Below, piece by piece: positions 16,718 to 26,093 of a stretch of 64,000 nucleotides of DNA. The DNA is from Terribium retamae (lineage in GTDB: Bacteria; Pseudomonadota; Alphaproteobacteria; Rhizobiales; Rhizobiaceae). The stretch covers positions 1-64,000 of the forward strand of contig NZ_JAKREW010000025.1 of NCBI RefSeq assembly GCF_022347545.1, in the 5' to 3' direction. The position numbers and the translations under genes were made by a program. The notes beneath the pieces were generated by a model that searched no databases, had not been told where the DNA came from, and saw nothing but the letters and a program-made list of their open reading frames with translations. Numbering within the stretch: position 1 is the stretch's first letter; each line of letters opens with the position of its first letter.

Positions 16718-17113
16718 TCAGGAACCCGTTACCACTTCGAAGCCTTCGTGGACCCAGCCCGCAAGCCCACCGCTCATGATCTTGACCGGCCTGTCGAGAT
16801 CCGCGAGCCGAAGCGCGCCGCGGGCGGCGCCGTTGCAGTGCGGACCGGAACAATAGGTCACGAAGATGGTGTCTTCACTCCATTGCTGCATCTTGGAGCG
16901 GATGATCTTGCGATGGGGAAGGTTGATTGCGCCTGGCACATGGCCTTTCGCGTAAAGCGCTGGGCTACGCACATCGAGCAGCACGAAATCCGCACCTTGC
17001 GACAGCGCGTCGTGAACATCCGAGCAGTCGGTCTCGAACTCGAATTCGGCGGAAAAATGTTCCCTGGCGCGGTCGCTGGCTGCTGGCCTGGTGGCAGTTA
17101 CTGCGGTTGGCAT
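16718..17113 (-). CDS. Rhodanese-like sulfurtransferase
   Basis: A 131-aa single-domain rhodanese. It contains LLDVRSPALYAKGHVPGAIN and the active-site loop with the catalytic cysteine C88 in TYCSGPHCNGA, followed by the usual GGLAGW end. It transfers sulfane sulfur to a thiol acceptor in the cytoplasm. ATG 17113 follows CAGGAGA; a longer frame to 17167 is less likely. It is divergent from an FtrA-like regulator, a gene pairing known in several rhizobia, so the regulator probably controls it. Confidence 0.88.
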   Translation of the reverse strand: MPTAVTATRPAASDRAREHFSAEFEFETDCSDVHDALSQGADFVLLDVRSPALYAKGHVPGAINLPHRKIIRSKMQQWSEDTIFVTYCSGPHCNGAARGALRLADLDRPVKIMSGGLAGWVHEGFEVVTGS

Positions 17114-17166
17114 GGCGGTCTCCTGTTGTGTCCGGCCGTTATCGTGCCCAAGGAGGTTCTCTTGCA

Positions 17167-17184
17167 ATTGGCGTGAATGCCAAT
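17167..17184. promoter_or_regulatory. Inverted repeat at the rhodanese/FtrA divergent promoter
   Basis: Perfect 6-bp arms ATTGGC and GCCAAT separated by GTGAAT, between the divergent rhodanese and FtrA genes. It is a candidate operator for the AraC-type regulator or for its autoregulation, seen only as symmetry. Confidence 0.35.
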
Positions 17185-17197
17185 ATACGTAAAGATC

Positions 17198-18178
17198 ATG
17201 CCAAATGGTTCATCCAGTACATCGGGTCCGCTTGTCGTCGCACTGCTTTATGATGGCCTGTGCACGTTCGAATTCGGGATCATCGCGGAGATTTTTGGTC
17301 TCGCGCGGCCGGAAATGGGTCCGGGTTGGTACCGGTTCGCCAGTTGTCCCGTCGACGATGGGCCGCTACGGGCCCATGGCGGTTTCACCCTGGTGGCAGA
17401 CGGCACACCGGACCTGATCGATCAGGCCGACATCATCGTGGTGCCGGGCTGGAAGGGCGCCGAAACTCCGGTTCCCGAGCCGCTTTGCCGAAGGCTTCGC
17501 GAAGCTCATGCACGCGGCGCGCGGCTGGCATCGATCTGTTCCGGCGCCTTCGTCCTGGCGGCAACCGGGCTTCTGGATGGCGGCTCGGCCACCACCCATT
17601 GGCGCTATGCCAGCGAGCTTCGTCGCCGCTACCCGAAAATCGAGGTCGATGACACATCGCTTTATCGCGATCATGGCCGCATTTTCACTTCCGCCGGCAG
17701 CGCCGCCGGCATTGACCTCATGATCGAGATCGTAAGAAGGGACTTCGGTGCCGCTGCGGCAAATTCCGTCGCACGACGGCTGGTCATGCCGGCGCACCGC
17801 GCGGGTGGGCAGGCGCAGTTTCTGGAGCGCCCGGTATCACAACGCAAGAGCTCGGATGTCGCGCCGCTTCTGGACAAGTTGCGGGTCAACCTCAAAACAC
17901 GGTGGACTGTCGAGGATATGGCTGCCGAGTGCTCGATGAGCATGCGAACCTTCCTGCGCCGCTTCACCGAGGCGACCGGAACATCACCCGGCGAGTGGCT
18001 GACGGAGGAACGTGTCGCTTGGGCCAAGCAACTGCTGTGTCAGCAACGCCTGAACATGGAGGACATTGCCGAAACCGTCGGCTTTGGCAGTGCTCATACG
18101 TTGCGGCATCATTTTCGCCGGCAAATGGGCATCAGCCCGACTGAATATCGTGCGCGTTTCATGGCAGAGCCGGCGTGA
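17198..18178 (+). CDS. ftrA: GlxA/FtrA-type AraC-family transcriptional regulator
   Basis: The 326-aa protein fuses an N-terminal DJ-1/PfpI-like domain (about residues 10-185, with the elbow SICSGAFVLA) to a C-terminal AraC helix-turn-helix region (about 220-320, ending GFGSAHTLRHHFRRQMGISPTEYR). This is the GlxA/FtrA layout. The start is uncertain: ATG 17198 has a weak AAAGA upstream, while ATG 17177 is also in frame but lies within an inverted repeat and lacks a ribosome site. It is divergent from the rhodanese gene, its probable target. The effector is unknown. Confidence 0.85.
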   Translation: MPNGSSSTSGPLVVALLYDGLCTFEFGIIAEIFGLARPEMGPGWYRFASCPVDDGPLRAHGGFTLVADGTPDLIDQADIIVVPGWKGAETPVPEPLCRRLREAHARGARLASICSGAFVLAATGLLDGGSATTHWRYASELRRRYPKIEVDDTSLYRDHGRIFTSAGSAAGIDLMIEIVRRDFGAAAANSVARRLVMPAHRAGGQAQFLERPVSQRKSSDVAPLLDKLRVNLKTRWTVEDMAAECSMSMRTFLRRFTEATGTSPGEWLTEERVAWAKQLLCQQRLNMEDIAETVGFGSAHTLRHHFRRQMGISPTEYRARFMAEPA

Positions 18179-18223
18179 ACACTCGCGTTGCTTCGAGAAG
18201 GTTGTCTTGCCAGGGTGCTGCAC

Positions 18224-19162
18224 ATGCTAGCACCAGGACCGCCAGAGATTCGACTGATGCAGGGTTTGGCCCAGCAGGTCACCGCCTTGCGGCCGGAATT
18301 GCTCAACGCCGACGCGACTGTTGGTGAACTTGCCTGGGTCTGGAGCAAGGATTTCGATGCCCTCAGCCCGTTTTGGCGACACCGGTTGTGGTTGATCGAC
18401 GGCAAGCTGGCTGCGTGGGGATGGGTTCATCTTCCTCATCGCATACCGCGCGGAGATGGGACGTTCCGCGAGGCCCGCGCCGCAAACCTGATCTGGCAGA
18501 CGCACCCCGATCAACCGGAACTGCTGCATGAAATCCTGGATTGGTACGACGAAGCCGCCGGCGGCGTCGATCAATTGCTGGCGATACAGTCAGCGGATAG
18601 GGCGGCACAGGCCATCATTCCGGGACATGGATATGTGTTCGACGCGGAAGCCGGAGCGGACGACGGCTCATGGGTGCAATTCAACAGGCGCGAACTGACC
18701 GACCTTCCGGACCCGGTATTGCCCGACGGCTTCCGTTTTGTGATGGCGAAGGATGTGTCGCCGGCTCACGCCGTCAAGGCACATCGGGACGCCTGGCAAT
18801 CGTCGAGTTTCAGCGAGGCTGCCTTCGAGCGTGTCCAGCACACCTGGCCATATCGCGGCGATCTTCACCTGCTTGTCGAGGCGCCGGACGGCACATTGGC
18901 CGCCACCGCGATCATCTGGTTGGACGACGCGACACAGACCGCTGAATTCGAGCCCGTCGGAACACACCAGGCTTTCCGGCGGCAGGGCCTGGGGACTGCG
19001 CTGCAGGCGTACGGCCTGCAATTGGCGAAAGCGGCCGGCGCGAAGCTCATGCTGGTCGCATGCCTCGGCGCACCGGCTCACCCGGCTGCCCGCAACATGT
19101 ATTACGGTGTCGGCTTTCAGCCGTTCTCGCACGACCTGCCGCAGATCAAGACCGTCCGATAA
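18224..19162 (+). CDS. GNAT-family N-acetyltransferase
   Basis: This 312-aa protein carries a GNAT fold in its C-terminal half, with the acetyl-CoA-binding segment FRRQGLGTALQAYGLQLA and a closing NMYYGVGF typical of the family. The N-terminal half may be a second, degenerate GNAT domain. The start is chosen at ATG 18224; TTG 18188 and ATG 18257 are also possible. The acceptor is unknown. It follows the FtrA-type regulator by 45 bp on the same strand, and converges with an ABC-F gene. Confidence 0.8.
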   Translation: MLAPGPPEIRLMQGLAQQVTALRPELLNADATVGELAWVWSKDFDALSPFWRHRLWLIDGKLAAWGWVHLPHRIPRGDGTFREARAANLIWQTHPDQPELLHEILDWYDEAAGGVDQLLAIQSADRAAQAIIPGHGYVFDAEAGADDGSWVQFNRRELTDLPDPVLPDGFRFVMAKDVSPAHAVKAHRDAWQSSSFSEAAFERVQHTWPYRGDLHLLVEAPDGTLAATAIIWLDDATQTAEFEPVGTHQAFRRQGLGTALQAYGLQLAKAAGAKLMLVACLGAPAHPAARNMYYGVGFQPFSHDLPQIKTVR

Positions 19163-19184
19163 GATCGATGGCAGAAGGCAGCCG

Positions 19185-20774
19185 TCAGCTTTTCGGCCCG
19201 AGATCCAGCCTTCCATCCAGGGCGATGTTTGCGAGGAACACTTCGTCGTGGCTGACCATCAGGATTGCTCCGTCATATGCGGTCAATGCTGCCTCCAAAG
19301 CCTCTGTCGCATCCAGGTCGAGGTGATTGGTAGGTTCATCGAGGAGCAGCAGCTGCGGCGGTATGGCCCGACCGAGTACACAGGCGAGGCCGGCACACAG
19401 TCTTTGCCCCCCACTCAGTGCCCGCACTTCCTGAAGAGCATCGTCGGCCCGAAATCGGAAGCGTGCCAGCGCGGCCCTGCATTCGTTCTCGGTTGCGTCG
19501 GGGTTGAGGCGGAGGAAGTTGTCTCTCAGCGATCGATCGGGGTCGAGCATGTCGACACGTTGATCCAGGAAAGCAAAGGGAACATTGAGATCGATTTTGC
19601 CACCTTGCGGATTCAACTCGCCGGCAATCAACGAAAGCAAGGTCGTCTTTCCGCTACCGTTGGGTCCGGTGATTGCAATGCGCTCGGGCCCGGTGACGGA
19701 GAGCGACAGGTCGCGGATAACCGGATGTGCGACGTCGTAGCCACCTGTTACGGCATTGAGCTTGAGAACCTGTCGGCTGGAGGGGAGACCCGTCGAAGGG
19801 ATATCCATCCGGATTGGCTGCAAGATCTCGAACTGCTGCCTGGCCGACGACACGGCATCTTGAGCCCTGTCCTGTCGTATGTCCCGTAGGCGTGCATTCG
19901 CGCCGCCCGATGCTTCCGAGCGTCCTTTTGCGGCGTCGAGCAGAATCTTCGGCTGATCCCCGCGTGCACGGGATTTGCGTCCTGAGCTGTCTTTGCGAGC
20001 CTTGCGCTCCAGCGCCTGCTGAGCGCTGCGCTCCGTCTCGGCAAGGTGCTTTTCGGCGTCCGCCAATCTACGCTCGGTTGCCTGGCGTTCCTCGGCCTTG
20101 CGCCGCTGATAGGCGCTGCAATTTCCACCATAGCGCGTGGCGCCGAGTGTATTGAGCTCGACGACGGCATCCATCTCTTCAAGCAATTCACGGTCATGGC
20201 TGACAACGATCGCACCGGCGCGCCAGCCCCTCAGAAGATCGATCACCGCACGGCGTCCGGCGCGGTCGAGATTGTTCGTGGGCTCGTCGAGCAGCAGGAA
20301 ATCCGGTTCCCGGAAAATCAAGGCGGCAAGGCTAGCACGCGTGCGTTGGCCTCCCGACAAGGCAGCGAGTGGCGTCTTGGCCTCCGCGTCCAGTCCGCAG
20401 CGGAGAAGCGCTGTTTCCATCCTGATCGGCAACGTCCAGTCCGCATCGGCAAGTTCCTCGGTGCTGGCTTCTCCAGTCTCCGCGCGATCCAGGACCGCCA
20501 GCGCGGGCGAAACGCCGAAGAGGTCGCCGACGGTTGCGCCGGACAGCGTTGGAATCTCCTGCTGCATAAATCCCAAGGTGCCGTGAACCTGAATTGTCCC
20601 CGCTTGCGGTGGAAGTGATGCCGTGATCAAGCGCAGCAAAGTAGTCTTGCCGGTGCCGTTGCGCCCGACAAGCCCCGTGCGTTCGGGCCCGAAGCTCAGG
20701 TTGATATTGGTGAAAAGCGGGACGCCGTCGGGCGTGGACCAGCCAAGGCCGGTAAGCGAAATGGATGCAGACAT
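19185..20774 (-). CDS. ABC-F family ATPase (ribosome-associated type)
   Basis: The 529-aa protein has two ABC cassettes and no membrane segment, the ABC-F plan. Walker A motifs are GRNGTGKTT and GPNGSGKTT, both signatures read LSGGQR, and the Walker B blocks are LLLDEPTNNLD and LLLDEPTNHLD. A charged linker (about 215-300) rich in Arg/Lys/Glu separates the cassettes. Family members act on the ribosome as translation factors or give resistance to ribosome-targeting antibiotics; which applies here is not visible. It is distinct from the EttA-type gene at 23312 and is transcribed toward a GNAT gene. Confidence 0.87.
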   Translation of the reverse strand: MSASISLTGLGWSTPDGVPLFTNINLSFGPERTGLVGRNGTGKTTLLRLITASLPPQAGTIQVHGTLGFMQQEIPTLSGATVGDLFGVSPALAVLDRAETGEASTEELADADWTLPIRMETALLRCGLDAEAKTPLAALSGGQRTRASLAALIFREPDFLLLDEPTNNLDRAGRRAVIDLLRGWRAGAIVVSHDRELLEEMDAVVELNTLGATRYGGNCSAYQRRKAEERQATERRLADAEKHLAETERSAQQALERKARKDSSGRKSRARGDQPKILLDAAKGRSEASGGANARLRDIRQDRAQDAVSSARQQFEILQPIRMDIPSTGLPSSRQVLKLNAVTGGYDVAHPVIRDLSLSVTGPERIAITGPNGSGKTTLLSLIAGELNPQGGKIDLNVPFAFLDQRVDMLDPDRSLRDNFLRLNPDATENECRAALARFRFRADDALQEVRALSGGQRLCAGLACVLGRAIPPQLLLLDEPTNHLDLDATEALEAALTAYDGAILMVSHDEVFLANIALDGRLDLGPKS

Positions 20775-21080
20775 GGGATACTCGTTGCGTGACCGAAATG
20801 GCGAGGGCAGCGAGGATCAATTACATGTCTGAGAACTCCGAGAGGCGCTATTCCGTGCCAATCTAGGTGACATTGCCGAAAGAACAAGGGTTCGCCGCGA
20901 GATTGGGGTGAACGGGATGTCGAGGCGAGCGCATGCCGCCGCGATCCTTTGCGTCTCTGACGTCGGCCCAGGCTTAAATCGCCGTCCCGCAGTGCCTATT
21001 TGACGGATCGACAACCTCGACGGCCATGCTTGAAAACTGCCGGCAATCGTTGATCCGACCACTTCGAAAGGCGAATTGCT
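20775..21080. other. Divergent intergenic region
   Basis: About 306 bp between the divergent ABC-F and LysR genes. It must hold both promoters. I see no gene of support, no tRNA and no strong hairpin; short frames here lack family resemblance. Confidence 0.55.
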
Positions 21081-22010
21081 TTGCACGAACGTCTGCTTGA
21101 AATCGATGGAGGCCTGCTCCTAACGCTCGACGCCTTGCTACGTGACCGCAACGTCACCCACGCCGCTGCGCGGCTGGGTATCACGCAACCGGCGCTTTCT
21201 GCGCGGCTGATGCGACTTCGGCAGATATTCGGCGATCCGCTGCTGACGCCGGCAACGTCCGGCCGCGGCATGACACCGACATCCCATGCCGCCGCACTGC
21301 AGCCGGAACTGACCAAACTCATCGAACGATTGCGCGACTTCACCAATGCGGCGCAGGTTTTCGATCCGTCGACCAGCCAGCGCGTATTTCGCATCGCTGC
21401 CACCGACAATCCGGCGGCGATCCTCGCTCCGGACTTGATACCGCACCTCAGCAAGGTGGCGCCGAACATCCGTATCGCGCTTGTACTCCCGGACAAGCCG
21501 CGTATCGCGGCCTCACTCGAGGAGGGCGAAGTCGATCTCTATCTCGGCCTCGCCGAATGCGTCACCAACGGTCTGGTCGGCCGCACCCTATTCGATGAGG
21601 AATTCGTGACGGCGCAGCGCCGCGGCCATCCAAGGGGAAAGCGGCCTTTTGATCTCGACGAATTCTGCTCGCTTGATCACCTGCTCATCTCAGCGTCCGG
21701 AGGCAACTTCACCGGCATGGTCGATGAAGCGCTCGAAGCTCACGGGCGTGAGCGACGGGTGACCGTGTCAGTCCAGAGCTATGCGCTCGCCACGCTCGTC
21801 CTGATGAACAGCGACTGCATCTGCACTTTGCCGCGCCGCTTCCTGCAGCGTTTCACATCGTCGCTCGATCTCTTCGAGCCGCCGCTGGAGCTTGCACGCT
21901 TTCAACTGTCGGCCTTCTGGCACCAGCGTATGAGCGGCGACCCCGCCCATACGTGGTTGCGCGAGCAGGTTTTCCTGACCGCAAAGGCGCAAGGCCGTTC
22001 GATGAACTGA
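21081..22010 (+). CDS. LysR-family transcriptional regulator
   Basis: The 309-aa regulator has the LysR winged helix at the N-terminus (LDALLRDRNVTHAAARLGITQPALSARLMRLR, here quoted in pieces of the family pattern) and a periplasmic-binding-like effector domain behind it. The best start is TTG 21081, with GAAAGG about 10 nt upstream; no in-frame ATG precedes the HTH. It converges with the metallo-beta-lactamase-fold gene with 6 bp between the stops, so that gene's promoter lies far from it and direct control is not obvious. The NodD-like length and HTH are not specific enough to name it. Confidence 0.85.
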   Translation: MHERLLEIDGGLLLTLDALLRDRNVTHAAARLGITQPALSARLMRLRQIFGDPLLTPATSGRGMTPTSHAAALQPELTKLIERLRDFTNAAQVFDPSTSQRVFRIAATDNPAAILAPDLIPHLSKVAPNIRIALVLPDKPRIAASLEEGEVDLYLGLAECVTNGLVGRTLFDEEFVTAQRRGHPRGKRPFDLDEFCSLDHLLISASGGNFTGMVDEALEAHGRERRVTVSVQSYALATLVLMNSDCICTLPRRFLQRFTSSLDLFEPPLELARFQLSAFWHQRMSGDPAHTWLREQVFLTAKAQGRSMN

Positions 22011-22016
22011 CCGACG

Positions 22017-23015
22017 TTAATCCGACTGTTGACCGGCTGCTCCACCCCGGTTTCGGTACTCAACCGGGTGCCAGCTGTAAGAGCCGTTTCCCTCGGCGCG
22101 GATATGCCCGACACCGGGGAACTGCAGATGCGGTGCGGCTATCAACTGTCGCGTATCAGCGAAGCTGGGAAACATCTTTTCCCGTACGGCTGCCGCCTGA
22201 TCAGGATCCACGTCATAGACAATGGTGATCGTCGGTTTCGGGAACTGCACCGACTCGACATGGATCGTGTCGCCGACGAAGACGATGGATTGTCCTTTGT
22301 TCGAAACGGTGAAGAAGGCGCTGCCTGGGGTGTGTCCGGGATGGAGGTTTCCCACGATCCCGGGAAGGATGGTTTCGTTTTCGGCGAAGGTTTTGACCTT
22401 GCCGGCCTTGGCCAGAACGCCGATCGTTTTTTCCGCCTCATCGAAATAGCGCCGGTCGTAACCGGTTCGTTGAGCGTTGGCCGGGGTGAGGAAGAAGTCG
22501 AGATCCGGCGCCCCGACATGCACTGTTGCATTGGCAAAAGCAGGTTTGCCGCTGTCGACCAGCCCACCTGTATGATCGGTGTGGATATGGGTGATCAGGA
22601 TATCGGTGATGTCCTCTGGCTTGACGCCGACGCTGGCGAGGCTGTCACGCAGCTTGCCGCCAAAACCTGGCCCGAAGAGCGACCCCGAACCCGTGTCGAC
22701 GAGGATTCGTCGCTCGCCATCGCGCAGCAGATAGACGTTGATCGACGCTTCGACAGGATTGGCTAGGAAGGAACGGTCGAGCAGCGCATCGACCTCCGAC
22801 GGTGACGTGCGGGTCAGGAGTTTGTGCAGGTCCTGTGGAACCGTGCCGTCGGACAGTGCGATAATCTCGATGTCGCCGAGGGGGAAAGAATAGGAGTCCG
22901 CGGCCTGGGCATAGGAAGCTGACGCTTGCGTGCCGCTGTTTTCGGCAAAGGCTGGCATGGCGGCGCCGACAAGCAGGCTAAGCGCCATGGCGGCAAGGAG
23001 AGAGCGACGGTTCAT
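22017..23015 (-). CDS. Exported metallo-beta-lactamase-fold hydrolase
   Basis: A 332-aa MBL-superfamily protein. A signal peptide covers residues 1-24 (AFA-EN). The zinc motif is THIHTDHTGG with H143, H145, D147 and H148; further ligands appear in HPGHTPGS and VGDTIH. The arrangement resembles AttM/quorum-quenching lactonases and related exported hydrolases, but the substrate cannot be assigned. ATG 23015 has AGGACC eight bases upstream. It is transcribed away from the ettA gene. Confidence 0.87.
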   Translation of the reverse strand: MNRRSLLAAMALSLLVGAAMPAFAENSGTQASASYAQAADSYSFPLGDIEIIALSDGTVPQDLHKLLTRTSPSEVDALLDRSFLANPVEASINVYLLRDGERRILVDTGSGSLFGPGFGGKLRDSLASVGVKPEDITDILITHIHTDHTGGLVDSGKPAFANATVHVGAPDLDFFLTPANAQRTGYDRRYFDEAEKTIGVLAKAGKVKTFAENETILPGIVGNLHPGHTPGSAFFTVSNKGQSIVFVGDTIHVESVQFPKPTITIVYDVDPDQAAAVREKMFPSFADTRQLIAAPHLQFPGVGHIRAEGNGSYSWHPVEYRNRGGAAGQQSD

Positions 23016-23311
23016 GGGCAAAGGTCCTCTGTTATCGATGGACCTCAGCTATGCGCACCGGTCGCGCGCTTGAAATCGGAACGATGGATTGGACCGATAG
23101 ATCGCGTTGATACCTTGAACGAGCAGCGTTCCGTTTCTCGGCAAAACAGGCTGAGCTGTTCCAACTCGTCCGGCAAACCACAGAACCTGGCATGAAAGAA
23201 GGTCGGCGTTTTCGAGCCCTTAACGATTGCCGTTTCGGTCGCCATCGCCTACATAGCGCGCAACCTCCGTTCAATTCGGCTTCCAATCCGTTCGATCCAA
23301 GGAAAGCGCGC

Positions 23312-24961
23312 GTGGCACGCCAGTTTATTTATCACATGTCCGGCCTTTCGAAGGCCTACGGCACCAAGAAGGTGCTGGAGAATGTCCATCTCTCCTTCTA
23401 CCCCGATGCCAAGATCGGCATTCTCGGTCCCAACGGCGCCGGTAAGTCGACGATCCTGAAGATCATGGCCGGGCTCGACAAGGAGTTCACGGGCGAAGCC
23501 TGGCTGGCCGAGGGCGCGACCGTCGGTTACCTGGCGCAGGAACCGCATCTCGACCCGAACAAGACGGTGTTCGAAAACATCATGGAAGGTGTCGCCAAGA
23601 AGACGGCCATCATCGAGCGCTACAACGAGCTGATGATGAACTATTCCGACGAGACTGCCGATGAATCGGCCAAGCTCCAGGATGACATGGATCGTCTCAA
23701 CCTGTGGGATCTCGAACAGCAGGTCGAGATGGCGATGGAAGCGCTGGCCTGCGCGCCCAAGGACGCCGACGTGACCAAGCTGTCGGGCGGTGAACGCCGC
23801 CGCGTAGCGCTCTGTAAGCTGCTGCTCTCCGAGCCTGATCTCCTGCTGCTCGACGAACCGACCAACCATCTTGATGCCGAGACCACGGCATGGCTTGAAA
23901 AGCACCTGCGCGCCTACAAGGGCGCCGTGCTGCTCATCACCCACGACCGCTACTTCCTCGACAATGTGACCGGCTGGATCCTTGAACTCGATCGCGGTCG
24001 CAGCATTCCTTACGAAGGCAACTACACCGCCTATCTGGAAGCCAAGGCCAAGCGTCTCAAGCAGGAAGGCCGCGAAGACGACGCCCGCCAGCGCGCCATC
24101 GGCCGCGAGCGCGAGTGGATCCAGTCTTCCCCCAAGGCTCGCCAGACCAAGTCCAAGGCGCGTATCAAGGCTTTCGAGGATCTGCTCGAACAGGCCAACA
24201 ACCGCCGCCCGACCGATACGCAGATCGTCATCCCGCACGGCGAGCGCCTCGGCAATGTGGTCATCGAGGTTGCCGATCTCAACAAGGGCTTCGGCGACCA
24301 GCTGCTGATCGAAAACCTGACCTTCAAGCTGCCGCCCGGTGGCATCGTCGGCATCATCGGCCCGAACGGCGCCGGCAAGACCACGCTGTTCAAGATGATC
24401 ACCGGCCAGGAAAAGCCGGATGCCGGCACCATCCGCATCGGCGAGACGGTCAAGCTCGGCTATGTCGACCAGAGCCGCGACGCGCTCGATCCGAACAAGA
24501 CCGTGTGGGAAGAGATTTCCGGCGGCGCCGAAGTGGTCAAGCTCGGCAAGTTCGAAGCCAACACCCGTGCCTATTGTTCGTCGTTCAATTTCCGTGGCGG
24601 AGACCAGCAGCAGAAGGTCGGCAACCTGTCCGGCGGTCAGCGCAACCGCGTGCACCTGGCCAAGATGCTGCGCACCGGCGGCAACGTGCTGCTGCTCGAC
24701 GAACCAACCAACGACCTCGACACCGAAACGCTGGCAGCGCTTGAAGACGCGCTGGAAAGCTATGCCGGCTGCGCAGTCATCATCAGCCACGATCGTATGT
24801 TCCTCGACCGCCTGGCCACTCACATCCTGGCCTTCGAAGGCGACAGCCATGTCGAATGGTTCGAGGGCAACTTCGAAGACTATGAGAAGGACAAGATCCG
24901 CCGTCTCGGCCCGGAGGCCGTCAATCCGCATCGGATGACCTACAAGAGACTGACGCGATAA
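23312..24961 (+). CDS. ettA: Energy-dependent translational throttle protein EttA (ABC-F)
   Basis: The 549-aa protein is near-identical in plan to EttA: start V/MARQFIYHMSGLSKAYGTKKVLENV, cassette 1 with GPNGAGKST, LSGGERRR and LLLDEPTNHLDAET, the arm/linker region, and cassette 2 with GPNGAGKTT, LSGGQRNR and LLLDEPTNDLD, ending in the usual PHRMTYKRLTR. EttA binds the ribosomal E site and gates the first elongation step according to energy charge. GTG 23312 is chosen, with AAGGAAA upstream and exact agreement with the family N-terminus. The gene is single, followed by a terminator. Confidence 0.96.
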   Translation: MARQFIYHMSGLSKAYGTKKVLENVHLSFYPDAKIGILGPNGAGKSTILKIMAGLDKEFTGEAWLAEGATVGYLAQEPHLDPNKTVFENIMEGVAKKTAIIERYNELMMNYSDETADESAKLQDDMDRLNLWDLEQQVEMAMEALACAPKDADVTKLSGGERRRVALCKLLLSEPDLLLLDEPTNHLDAETTAWLEKHLRAYKGAVLLITHDRYFLDNVTGWILELDRGRSIPYEGNYTAYLEAKAKRLKQEGREDDARQRAIGREREWIQSSPKARQTKSKARIKAFEDLLEQANNRRPTDTQIVIPHGERLGNVVIEVADLNKGFGDQLLIENLTFKLPPGGIVGIIGPNGAGKTTLFKMITGQEKPDAGTIRIGETVKLGYVDQSRDALDPNKTVWEEISGGAEVVKLGKFEANTRAYCSSFNFRGGDQQQKVGNLSGGQRNRVHLAKMLRTGGNVLLLDEPTNDLDTETLAALEDALESYAGCAVIISHDRMFLDRLATHILAFEGDSHVEWFEGNFEDYEKDKIRRLGPEAVNPHRMTYKRLTR

Positions 24962-24970
24962 GAATACCGA

Positions 24971-24996
24971 CGCCCCGCCCAAAGCGGGGCGTTTTT
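24971..24996 (+). terminator. Rho-independent terminator after ettA
   Basis: Stem CGCCCCGC / GCGGGGCG with a CCAAA loop followed by five T, 9 bp after the ettA stop. Confidence 0.88.
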
Positions 24997-25114
24997 CATT
25001 TCGAGCGTTCTGGGCAAACAGAACTGCCCCCAATGCTCATCCTGCTTCCCTGCAATTCCGGACGCAAACCGCAGCATGGTTTTGCAGGAATTGCTTCAGA
25101 TTGGAGTTCGCACA

Positions 25115-25879
25115 ATGAAAGACTGGTCCGCTTCGCTCTATCTGAAATTCGAGGACGAGCGGACGCGGCCGGCGCGGGACCTGCTCGCGCAGGTGCCTGT
25201 CGCAACCCCACGCCGCGTGGTCGATATCGGTTGCGGACCAGGAAATTCCACCGAACTTCTGGCCGAACGCTGGCCAGAGGCGCAGGTGATCGGCTTCGAC
25301 ACGTCGCCTGACATGATCGAAAAAGCCAAGGCGCGGCTGCCGAAGCTTTCCTTCGAGCTTGCCGACGCGGGAAGCTGGACCCCTGCCGAGCCGGTGGATG
25401 TCATCTTTGCCAATGCGGTGTTCCAGTGGCTGCCCGAGCATCCCTCGGTGTTGCAAAGGCTTTTGGGCCTGCTCGCACCCGGTGGGGCGCTTGCCGTCCA
25501 GATGCCCGACAATATGGATGAGCCGTCACACAGGCTGATGCGCGAGACGGCGTCTTCGATGCCTTTCGCCGAAAAACTTGCAAAGGCGGCACGCGCGCCA
25601 CTGCCATCGGTTTCGTTCTATTATGACAGGCTGAAGCCGCATGCAGGGCGACTCGACATCTGGCACACGATCTACAACCATCCGTTGGCCGATGCTGCCG
25701 CGATCGTGGAATGGGTGAAGTCCACCGGCCTCAAGCCCTTTCTCGACCCGCTCGACGAGGTGGAAAAGAGCCAGTTCCTCGACCACTACACGGCAAAGAT
25801 CGCACAAGCCTATTCGCCCACAGTGGATGGCAAGGTGCTGTTGCGCTTCCCGCGCCTGTTCATGGTCGCCACCCGCTGA
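25115..25879 (+). CDS. tam: Trans-aconitate 2-methyltransferase
   Basis: The 254-aa SAM-dependent methyltransferase has motif I VVDIGCGPGNST at about 35-46, and the segment ANAVFQWLPEH that is typical of Tam. WSASLYLKFEDERTRPARDLL at its start and GRLDIWHTIY in the middle also match that family. Tam methyl-esterifies trans-aconitate, relieving inhibition of aconitase. ATG 25115 follows GGAG at 25102-25105. Monocistronic, downstream of the ettA terminator. Confidence 0.92.
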   Translation: MKDWSASLYLKFEDERTRPARDLLAQVPVATPRRVVDIGCGPGNSTELLAERWPEAQVIGFDTSPDMIEKAKARLPKLSFELADAGSWTPAEPVDVIFANAVFQWLPEHPSVLQRLLGLLAPGGALAVQMPDNMDEPSHRLMRETASSMPFAEKLAKAARAPLPSVSFYYDRLKPHAGRLDIWHTIYNHPLADAAAIVEWVKSTGLKPFLDPLDEVEKSQFLDHYTAKIAQAYSPTVDGKVLLRFPRLFMVATR

Positions 25880-26093
25880 CATTGCAGTCTGCCGGCCGAC
25901 AATTTAGCTGGCGTCGCTATTGTTTTGCTGTCTGCAGGGCGGACGCAGCGTCAACAGCTATGCGCGGCGCGGGATGAGGAAAGGCTCGCTTCGCAACGGA
26001 AGGTAGCGTAAACCGCATAGAAAAGCCGGCCGCATCGTTTCCCAGGATGCCGGTGGCAGCGCGGCCCCCCGCCGCCAGGAAAACGAGTTGGAC

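Noticed and set aside
23249..25033. 594-codon open frame antisense to ettA
   Set aside because: It mirrors codon positions of a highly conserved gene in GC-rich DNA, and its product is a low-complexity Val/Leu/Asp/Gly-rich sequence without family resemblance.
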